Below, in pieces: positions 58,461 through 64,000 of a DNA stretch of 64,000 nt. Under the pieces are notes generated by a model. The model was given only the letters and a program-made list of their open reading frames with translations. It searched no databases and was not told the origin of the DNA. A program made the position numbers and the translations under genes. Source of the DNA: Bradyrhizobium jicamae (GTDB lineage Bacteria > Pseudomonadota > Alphaproteobacteria > Rhizobiales > Xanthobacteraceae); contig NZ_LLXZ01000123.1 in assembly GCF_001440395.1 (NCBI RefSeq), positions 1 through 64,000 of the forward strand, in the 5' to 3' direction. Numbering within the stretch: the stretch's first letter is position 1; every line of letters begins with the position of its first letter.

Positions 58461-58703
58461 ATGAGACGTATCGTTCTGATTGGCGCGGCTTTGATCGCTT
58501 CGCTGGCAATGACCCTGTCCGCGTCCGCCAGAATGGGCATCGCGCCCCTGACCGCCGAAGACGGCTCCGTGATCCAGGTCAAGCGCGGGCACGGGCACGG
58601 CCACCACGGTCACGGACACCGAGGCCGCGGTCATCATTACGGGTGGTACAGAGGCCGCGGTCATCACAAGTGGCGCCATCATCGTCGCCATCATCACTGG
58701 TAG
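58461..58703 (+). CDS. Small secreted His-rich protein
   Basis: The 80-residue protein has a signal peptide (MRRIVLIGAALIASLAM, cut after SAS near residue 24) and a mature tail dominated by His, Gly, Arg and Tyr/Trp (GHGHGHHGHGHRGRGHHYGW and then more basic-His repeats). About one third of the mature residues are His. It should bind transition metals such as Ni, Cu or Zn in the periplasm, or act as a cationic surface protein. GGGAGG lies about 8 bases before the ATG. No partner gene is obvious. Confidence 0.7.
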   Translation: MRRIVLIGAALIASLAMTLSASARMGIAPLTAEDGSVIQVKRGHGHGHHGHGHRGRGHHYGWYRGRGHHKWRHHRRHHHW

Positions 58704-58827
58704 GTTTTCGCTGAATTCGCCGATCGTCATCCCATTGCCCGGGCGAAAGGCGAATTGCAGCGGCACGAACGGGTCGCGCCCACATGGCGCGACCGGTTCA
58801 GCGGTCATCGAACGACGCAGACGGCGC

Positions 58828-59475
58828 TCAGCCCAATCCCATTTCGACGGCGATCCGGATCAAGTCCGAGTGGTTCTTGGCACCGAGCTTCTGCTTGAGC
58901 AGCGAGGTGGTGTTGGCCACCGTCTTGTAGGAAATCTCCAGCGCGTCGGCGACTTCGACGATCTTGTCGCCACGGCCCAATAGACGCAGGATTTCCAGTT
59001 CGCGCGCCGTCATTTGCGACGCCGGATTGGCCTTGATCGAAGCGCCCGAAAAGGTCACCGCCTCAGCCAGTTGCGGGGAGATGAAATTGTCTCCCGCAGC
59101 CACCTTGCGCACGGCCTTCACCAGCATCCTCGGATCGTCGCCTTTCGAGACATAGCCCTGCGCGCCCATCTCGATGGCGCGAACCACGAACGCGGGATCG
59201 TCATTCATGCTGAACATGATGATCCGGGCATCCGGATCGTCCTTGCGGATGCGCCGCATCAGTTCGAAACCGGACACATCAGGAAGCTTGATATCGATGA
59301 CCGTGACATCGGGCTTCCTGGTAACATAGGCGCGGTGGCCGGATTTGGCGTCGGCGGCCTCCTCGATCTTCACGGAATTGTCCGATGCAAACAGCGCCCG
59401 GCAGCCCGACAGGACCACCGGGTGGTCGTCGACGATCAGGACCTTCGTTGCCGATCTGGTGGAATTTTGCATCAT
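58828..59475 (-). CDS. LuxR/NarL-family response regulator
   Basis: The 215-residue protein has a receiver with Asp16/Asp17 and phospho-acceptor Asp61 (VIDIKLPD), Lys in VSKGDD, and a LuxR HTH from about residue 150 (LTARELEILRLLG-like MTARELEIL, then ISYKTVANTTSLLKQKLG). AAGGGG lies before the paired ATGs at 59475/59472. It is divergent from a NarX/UhpB-type histidine kinase gene, 81 bp away, and the two are the obvious cognate pair. Confidence 0.93.
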   Translation of the reverse strand: MMQNSTRSATKVLIVDDHPVVLSGCRALFASDNSVKIEEAADAKSGHRAYVTRKPDVTVIDIKLPDVSGFELMRRIRKDDPDARIIMFSMNDDPAFVVRAIEMGAQGYVSKGDDPRMLVKAVRKVAAGDNFISPQLAEAVTFSGASIKANPASQMTARELEILRLLGRGDKIVEVADALEISYKTVANTTSLLKQKLGAKNHSDLIRIAVEMGLG

Positions 59476-59556
59476 CCATCCCCTTCAGGAATAAATAGGC
59501 GGTTGGCGGTATTTGAAAAGAGAAATCTTGGGTTGCGGGAACTTAGAATAGCGAAA

Positions 59557-60909
59557 ATGTGGGAAAGACTTTCTCTACGAACGCGGTTGCTGCTGCCGCT
59601 CGGCCTGATGTTCGTGGCCGCGCTGCTGGCCGGAGCGGTTTCGCTCCAGATCTTCGCCACAGCGCAACTTACAGAGGAAACCGAGCCGGCGGCTCGCTCG
59701 GCCAGAGCAGTCGCGGCCGCACTCAACGCTGCGCTTCGCGCGTCGGCCAATCCGCAAGAGACGCTCGATGCCTTCGTGCAATCGCTGGGGGCCTCCGAAA
59801 CCATCCGCTTTCGCCGCCTCGGAACCGGCCCCGATGCTCCTCCCCCCGACGTGCAGACCCCCCCGGGAAGGGTGCCCGGCTGGTTCGTCCGTCTCCTCGT
59901 CATACCCGAATTCAGAGCGACCTTCCCGGTGTCGATCGAGGGCAAGCAGGTCGGCAACATCGTGTTTGCACCCGACATGTCTGCCGACATCTACGAGAAA
60001 TGGATCGGATTTCTGGCGATCGCGAGCTCCGGAATTGGCCTGATGCTGCTGACGGGGGTCATTGCCCACTTCACCGCGCGCTCCGCCCAGAGACCGCTGC
60101 AAAATCTCGGTGACGGCCTGACCCGGATGCGAACGGGCGATTACGATCAGCTCATTCCCCCGTCCGGCCCGCCCGAGATCCGCAGGAGCGCGCAGGAAGC
60201 CAACGAACTCGCCCGCACCTTGCATCGCCTCAGCCAGGATAATCGCAGCCTGCTGCGCCGGATCGTGTCGCTCCAGGATGACGAGCGACACGACATGGCG
60301 CGCGAGCTTCACGACGAGCTCGGCCCGCTGCTGTTCGGGATCCGCGCCAACACGGTGGTGCTGCTGGAATCGATTCCCGCCGGCGAGGCCGAATTGAGGA
60401 GCGCGGCCGAGGGAATCCTGCAGTCGGTCGAGACATTGCAGCAGGCGAACCGCCGCATCCTCGACCGGCTGCGGCCGCTCTACATTCAGGAGCTCGGGCT
60501 GGAGAGGAGCATCCAGACGCTGTTGCAGAATGCGAAGGCGCAGGCGCCCGATCTCAAGGTGACCTCCGAGATCGATGCGGCACTGAACGGTGTCGACGGC
60601 CTGCTGTCGCAGACGGTCTATCGCGTGATCCAGGAAGCGGTGACAAACGTGCTTCGTCATGCCAAAGCGAGCGCGATGCATGTCGCAGCGAGAATCGCCG
60701 ATCACGAAGTGATCGTGGAGATCTTCGACGACGGCGTAGGCTTTCCGGCGGATCGGATGTTCGGCCGCGGTTTGACCGGAATGCTGGAGCGTGTTCGGGC
60801 GCTGAGCGGGACGTTCGAACTCTTGCGCGAGGCGGGACGCACCTGCGTGCGTTGCCGGCTTCCGGCGGGCGACGCCGCTTCCAACGCGCGCGCCGCCAAG
60901 CAGGTCTAA
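59557..60909 (+). CDS. Sensor histidine kinase, NarX/UhpB (HPK7) type
   Basis: The 450-residue kinase has membrane helices at about residues 11-33 and 150-172, around a periplasmic sensor of about 115 residues with a Pro-rich strip, then a HAMP-like linker (173-225), a HisKA_3 dimerisation domain with His252 in ARELHDELG, and a HATPase with N-box QEAVTNVLRHA and G-box DDGVGFP. The sensor has no family I recognise. It should phosphorylate the divergently encoded regulator. The ATG at 59557 precedes the first helix. The open frame extends far upstream but overlaps the regulator gene. Confidence 0.93.
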   Translation: MWERLSLRTRLLLPLGLMFVAALLAGAVSLQIFATAQLTEETEPAARSARAVAAALNAALRASANPQETLDAFVQSLGASETIRFRRLGTGPDAPPPDVQTPPGRVPGWFVRLLVIPEFRATFPVSIEGKQVGNIVFAPDMSADIYEKWIGFLAIASSGIGLMLLTGVIAHFTARSAQRPLQNLGDGLTRMRTGDYDQLIPPSGPPEIRRSAQEANELARTLHRLSQDNRSLLRRIVSLQDDERHDMARELHDELGPLLFGIRANTVVLLESIPAGEAELRSAAEGILQSVETLQQANRRILDRLRPLYIQELGLERSIQTLLQNAKAQAPDLKVTSEIDAALNGVDGLLSQTVYRVIQEAVTNVLRHAKASAMHVAARIADHEVIVEIFDDGVGFPADRMFGRGLTGMLERVRALSGTFELLREAGRTCVRCRLPAGDAASNARAAKQV

Positions 60910-60978
60910 CGGGGGTGCGAGGTCAGGCTTGCTTCAGCTCGGAGCGCTGCAAAACGGAAGCAACCAGAGGATGGAGAA

Positions 60979-61434
60979 TTATCCGGCATAGTCCTGCATG
61001 CATGCAGCGTGCTGCTGCGACTCCGCCACCGGCATGCAATGGGACGCTTGAATTTTTCCATCGCGCCTGAAGGTGAAGGCGATGCGCACCGGCTTGCCTT
61101 CGTGGCTCAGATAATCGAGGACGACGCCGTCGGCGGTCGGCATGATTTCCTCAAGTCCGAATGCGGTGGGTACGAGCGCACCGAGGCGCGGACGCCAATA
61201 GGATTCGAGCTCGGCGCGGCCTTCGCTGACCTTGGCCTCGCCGCACTGGCATTTGAGCATCGCGTCGTCGGCATAGAGGTCGAGCAATGTCGCCAGGTCG
61301 CGATTCCGGCATGCATCGAGCCAGTCGACCACCAAGGCTATTCCATCGAAATCCCCAGCCAAATTCGCAATCCCGTCCGTATCGCCATGGCTGCTGGTAT
61401 GACAATCGTCATGAATAGACATTGAACGGCCCAT
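60979..61434 (-). CDS. SnoaL/NTF2-like protein
   Basis: The 151-residue protein has the NTF2-like cone fold with the segment FDGIALVVDWLDACRNRDLA, then LLDLYADDAMLKCQCG and VSEGRAELESYWRPRL, as in ketosteroid-isomerase/SnoaL-like proteins. CxCG at about residues 63-66 is unusual and could bind metal or form a disulfide. No catalytic acid pair is certain. The function is unknown. The start at 61434 is chosen on a weak AAGAG, and an ATG at 61422 is equally possible. A His/Cys-containing N-terminus (DDCHTSSHGD) is present. Confidence 0.75.
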   Translation of the reverse strand: MGRSMSIHDDCHTSSHGDTDGIANLAGDFDGIALVVDWLDACRNRDLATLLDLYADDAMLKCQCGEAKVSEGRAELESYWRPRLGALVPTAFGLEEIMPTADGVVLDYLSHEGKPVRIAFTFRRDGKIQASHCMPVAESQQHAACMQDYAG

Positions 61435-61521
61435 TGTTCGGTACTCTTACTGTGGAACCGCAACGATTGTGCGGATCAAACGTTCCGACAGGCTAGACCG
61501 GGACAATACGGGGGCTGGCTA

Positions 61522-62289
61522 TCAGGCGCGGCGCTGGCCACGCCACCACACGCCGAAGGCAATGACGACTGCGAACGCCAGCGTGAACCAGGTGATGGCG
61601 TATTGCAGGTGATCGTCCTTGAGATGCACGGAGAGCGGGCCGGGCTTGGGGATGCCGTTGTCGGGTACGGGCGTTTCCAGATCGACATAGAACGGCGCGA
61701 CGCTCTTGCCGCTCTCGCCCCAGCCCAGCGCGCGCGCCATCGCCAGATGATCGCGGGTGAACCAAAGTCGTTTTGCAACACTCTCCGCCGGCGTCAGCGC
61801 GCCCGCGTTTTCGGGAAAGCGGATGTAGCCCGTGAGCTGCACAGGATCACCGGTGATCAACCGGCGCACGGCGCGATCCTGCTGGTTGCGATCCTGCATC
61901 GTGTTCTGGACGAAACCGGCATTGACCACGATGCTGTTGCCGTCGGCCAGTTGCACCGGCAGGAAAGCCCAGGTGCCGGGGCCCGAAACGTCGTCGCGGA
62001 CCGCTGAGCCGGCGCTGTAGACCATCGCATCCGGCACGGGCGCGTAGGTCGCGGTGAAGCTGACGCGGCGGAATTCATCCTTGGCCGGGGTCAGCGAAGG
62101 CCATTGCGCCGCCGCCGGCAGGGCTTCGGGCACGGCCGCCAGGCGCTCGTTGAGCCGTGCGATCAGCGCGTGCTTCTCGACGCGGCGCTGCAATTGCCAG
62201 ATGCCAAGCCCGCTGAAGGCCATCACCATCAACAGCGTGAAGATGGCAAAGCCGGTCACCGCCGGCCGCCGTGACGAGAGCGCGCTCAT
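61522..62289 (-). CDS. SURF1-family cytochrome oxidase assembly protein
   Basis: The 255-residue protein has one membrane helix near each end (about residues 13-31 and 228-247) with a periplasmic domain between, the SURF1 topology. Motifs GIWQLQRR at the first helix, GTWAFLPV, VNAGFV and NDHLQYAITWF-type DHLQYAITWF are diagnostic. SURF1 proteins help insert haem a into subunit I of aa3 oxidases. Its ATG overlaps the stop of the DUF983 gene by four bases (62286-62289), continuing the ctaG-coxC-DUF983 operon. Confidence 0.95.
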   Translation of the reverse strand: MSALSSRRPAVTGFAIFTLLMVMAFSGLGIWQLQRRVEKHALIARLNERLAAVPEALPAAAQWPSLTPAKDEFRRVSFTATYAPVPDAMVYSAGSAVRDDVSGPGTWAFLPVQLADGNSIVVNAGFVQNTMQDRNQQDRAVRRLITGDPVQLTGYIRFPENAGALTPAESVAKRLWFTRDHLAMARALGWGESGKSVAPFYVDLETPVPDNGIPKPGPLSVHLKDDHLQYAITWFTLAFAVVIAFGVWWRGQRRA

Positions 62290-62672
62290 TTCGGCTCGCG
62301 ATCGATCAGCCGGCCGGGCGCGGCCTTGTGGTGGAATTGCAGCGCGATCAGAAGCGACTTCATCGAGCGCAGCGGCAGCAGCGTGGTCGCCGCGATCAGC
62401 GGCAGCCAGAGCGCCGCATGCAGCCAGAATGGCGGCTGATATTTGACCTCCACGATCAGCGCGGCGGTGACGACGATGGCGCCCGCCAGCATGATGATGA
62501 AGATCGCAGGCCCGTCGCCAGCATCGATGAAGGCATAGTCGAGCCCGCACGCTTCGCAATTCGGGCGCAGCTCGAGGAAGCCCGCATAGAGCTTGCCCTT
62601 GCCGCAGCGCGGGCAGCGGCAGGCGATGCCGCGGAGTGCGCTCTGGGTTAGCGTGGGTTGCGTCTGATCCAT
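62286..62672 (-). CDS. DUF983 membrane protein
   Basis: The 128-residue protein has an N-terminal zinc-ribbon with CPRCG (Cys20/Cys23) and CEACG (Cys39/Cys42) and two membrane spans (about 55-75 and 82-103). The family is encoded beside cytochrome c oxidase genes and is presumed to help assembly, but the role is unproven. AGGAG lies 4 bases before the ATG. It lies between coxC and SURF1, coupled to the latter. Confidence 0.93.
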   Translation of the reverse strand: MDQTQPTLTQSALRGIACRCPRCGKGKLYAGFLELRPNCEACGLDYAFIDAGDGPAIFIIMLAGAIVVTAALIVEVKYQPPFWLHAALWLPLIAATTLLPLRSMKSLLIALQFHHKAAPGRLIDREPK

Positions 62673-62683
62673 CGATCTCCTCC

Positions 62684-62706
62684 CCCTCTCCCCTTGCGGG
62701 AGAGGG
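62684..62706. repeat. C-run/G-run inverted repeat
   Basis: CCCTCTCCC (62684-62692) and GGGAGAGGG (62698-62706) pair across CTTGC, overlapping the ribosome-site region of the DUF983 gene. It resembles the element near 44900. On the minus strand it lies just after the coxC terminator. Confidence 0.55.
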
Positions 62707-62716
62707 AAGAAAGAAA

Positions 62717-62742
62717 AAGGGGCGGCCTTCCGACCGCCCCTT
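62717..62742 (-). terminator. Terminator or processing hairpin after coxC
   Basis: AAGGGGCGG (62717-62725) pairs perfectly with CCGCCCCTT (62734-62742) across CCTTCCGA. On the minus strand the stem is followed by a T-run from the AAAAA at 62714-62718. It lies 19 bases after the coxC stop and would reduce transcription into the DUF983 and SURF1 genes. Confidence 0.75.
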
Positions 62743-62761
62743 GTAGCATGTCAAGCCTGCA

Positions 62762-63652
62762 TCAGTGGCCGGCCACGGGCCCTGCGCCGCGGAACCAGAC
62801 GTAGATGCAGATGAACAGGAACAGCCACACCACGTCGACGAAGTGCCAGTACCAGGCAGCGAATTCGAAGCCGAGATGCTGCTTCGGCGTGAAGTGACCG
62901 GCATAGGCGCGGAACAGGCAGACCAGCAGGAACACGGTGCCGACCAGCACGTGGAAGCCGTGGAAGCCGGTCGCCATGAAGAAGGTCGCGCCGTAAATGT
63001 TGCCGGAGAAGCCGAACGCGGCGTGGGCATATTCATAGGCCTGCACACAGGTGAAGGCGGCCCCGAGCAGCACGGTGAGGATCAGGCCGTACTTCAGGCC
63101 CTGACGATCGTTCTCGAGCAGCGCATGGTGCGCCCAGGTGACGGTGGTGCCCGAGGTCAGCAGAATCAGCGTGTTGAGGAGCGGCAGGTGCCAGGGGTCG
63201 AAGGTCTCGATGCCTTTCGGCGGCCAGGTGCCCGGCACGCTGCAGGCGCCCATCGCCGTGCCCGGACCGCAGCCGAAGATGGCGTCGCGGGTGGCGTGGA
63301 CTGCATCCGCAGGGAACAGCGCGGAATTGAAGAAGGCCCAGAACCAGGCGACGAAGAACATCACTTCGGAGGCGATGAACAGGATCATGCCGTAGCGGTG
63401 GCTGATCTGCACCACGCGGGTGTGGTCGCCCTTGTACTGGGCTTCGCGGATCACGTCGCCCCACCAGCTCGCCATGGTGTAGAGCACGCCGATGGTGCCG
63501 ACGCCGAAGATGAGCCAAGCACCGGCGAACATGTGATGCATCCAGGTGATCGCACCGACCGCCATGATGAAGGCCGAGATCGAGCCGACGACCGGCCACG
63601 GGCTCGGATCGACGAGATGGTAGTCGTGGTGCTTCGCGTGCGCCGTAGCCAT
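62762..63652 (-). CDS. coxC: Cytochrome c oxidase subunit III
   Basis: The 296-residue protein has seven membrane helices and the subunit III signatures PSPWPVVGSI near the N-terminus, the helix III carboxylate region SEVMFFVAWFWAFFN (Glu about 97), GFHGFHVLVGT and EFAAWYWHFVDVVWLFLF. It is part of the aa3-type terminal oxidase and stabilises proton uptake. GGAGAG lies upstream of the ATG at 63652. A few extra upstream codons are not family-like. ctaG lies immediately upstream. Confidence 0.97.
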   Translation of the reverse strand: MATAHAKHHDYHLVDPSPWPVVGSISAFIMAVGAITWMHHMFAGAWLIFGVGTIGVLYTMASWWGDVIREAQYKGDHTRVVQISHRYGMILFIASEVMFFVAWFWAFFNSALFPADAVHATRDAIFGCGPGTAMGACSVPGTWPPKGIETFDPWHLPLLNTLILLTSGTTVTWAHHALLENDRQGLKYGLILTVLLGAAFTCVQAYEYAHAAFGFSGNIYGATFFMATGFHGFHVLVGTVFLLVCLFRAYAGHFTPKQHLGFEFAAWYWHFVDVVWLFLFICIYVWFRGAGPVAGH

Positions 63653-63771
63653 TGCGGTCTCTCCGTTAGATGTGCCGTTCCCTTCGGCACATATTCGTCT
63701 CAAATTTCAAAGCCGACGTCCTCCAAGATACGGAAGCCGGCGGCCGCAGGTTTCTCGTCACAAGCTTCCCA

Positions 63772-64000
63772 TCACAAGCTTCCCTTGCGCTTGTCGCCTT
63801 CGCCGGCCGCCACCGGCTTCGGCGCCGGATCGCGCACGGGATAGAAGGTGTAGGATAGCGTGATGGTATTCAGGCCGTCGTTCTCGCTGTCTTTCGCCAG
63901 CGCCGGATCGACATAGAACACCACGGGCATCTCGCGCTTCTCGCCCGGACCCATGGTCTGTTCGCTGAAGCAGAAGCAGTTGATCTTCTGGAAATAGGCC
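63772..64000 (-). CDS. ctaG: Cytochrome c oxidase assembly protein CtaG/Cox11, C-terminal part
   Basis: The last 75 residues are present. The gene continues past the right edge of the window. The copper-binding NCFCFSEQ motif lies at the edge, followed by MGPGEKREMPVVFYVDP and a tail (LNTITLSYTFYPV), which are diagnostic of Cox11. The protein delivers copper to the CuB centre of subunit I. An internal ATG within the window does not mark the start, because the conserved CFCF lies before it. Confidence 0.95.
   Translation of the reverse strand, partial: AYFQKINCFCFSEQTMGPGEKREMPVVFYVDPALAKDSENDGLNTITLSYTFYPVRDPAPKPVAAGEGDKRKGSL

Noticed and set aside
58772..58794. GGTCGCGCC/GGCGCGACC hairpin as a terminator
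   Set aside because: The stem is perfect, but neither side has a T-run. It may end or pause the convergent transcripts, but this is too weak to list as a terminator.
61522..63048. A 508-codon minus-strand frame reading through DUF983 into SURF1
   Set aside because: The upstream part is a wrong-frame reading of coxC and DUF983. SURF1 has its own ATG at 62289, overlapping the DUF983 stop.
1..64000. CRISPR array, prophage or transposon
   Set aside because: No regularly spaced identical repeats, no transposase, integrase or phage structural genes were recognised. The inverted repeats found are isolated palindromes.

Overview
The window looks like chromosomal DNA of a Bradyrhizobium-type alphaproteobacterium (Nitrobacteraceae). 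The reasons are high G+C with strong third-position bias, a 409-residue HemA of the alphaproteobacterial type, a separate F0 ATP synthase operon with duplicated b subunits (b' and b), a CtaG-CoxC-DUF983-SURF1 cytochrome oxidase block, Tat-exported enzymes, LysR regulators and several families of intergenic palindromic repeats. The genus is inferred from protein resemblance and gene order. No database search was run.

Layout. 0-9.8 kb: small secreted and membrane proteins, two enzyme genes with overlapping ends, a cyclic-nucleotide-binding flavoprotein paired with a UBP-type zinc finger, tRNA-Thr(GGT), a membrane protein and an HD-GYP phosphodiesterase. 10-14.2 kb: an exported GH16/GH1 glycoside hydrolase pair, an HTH protein and a beta-barrel porin behind CtrA-like boxes. 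14.3-23.2 kb: a chemoreceptor, an MBL-fold hydrolase, hemA behind a FixK-type box, and a giant transporter-like hybrid histidine kinase. 23.2-29.2 kb: a minus-strand set (frameshifted SDR, cytochrome P460, Tat alpha/beta hydrolase, Ohr) divergent from a winged-helix/ATPase/TPR regulator, with an inverted repeat between them. 29.2-38.7 kb: an orphan response regulator, an exonuclease-CBS-nucleotidyltransferase fusion and partner, DUF485 plus an acetate-type symporter, small membrane proteins and an MHS transporter. 38.7-40.7 kb: YjbQ, a coiled-coil periplasmic protein and an HCCA-isomerase-like protein.

40.8-47.6 kb is housekeeping: atpI-B-E-F'-F reading right, and a periplasmic protein, a GNAT acetyltransferase, an M16 peptidase and thrC reading left. 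61.5-64 kb is housekeeping again (SURF1, DUF983, coxC, ctaG, all leftward). Between thrC and SURF1 lies about 14 kb of accessory-type genes: a lone LolC/E permease, a quinone-oxidoreductase/SDR pair divergent from a LysR gene, a PaoABC-like periplasmic aldehyde oxidoreductase with a cupin and divergent LysR gene, small secreted proteins, and a NarX/UhpB-type two-component pair. This may be an insertion into an otherwise conserved block.

The best candidates for under-described biology are: (i) the divergent regulator and P460/Ohr cluster with its inverted-repeat operator; (ii) the cNMP-binding, CxxC-less thioredoxin-reductase-like protein with its UBP zinc-finger partner; and (iii) the DEDDh exonuclease-CBS-DUF294 fusion beside the DUF485/ActP genes. 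No CRISPR array, prophage, transposase or plasmid origin was seen.
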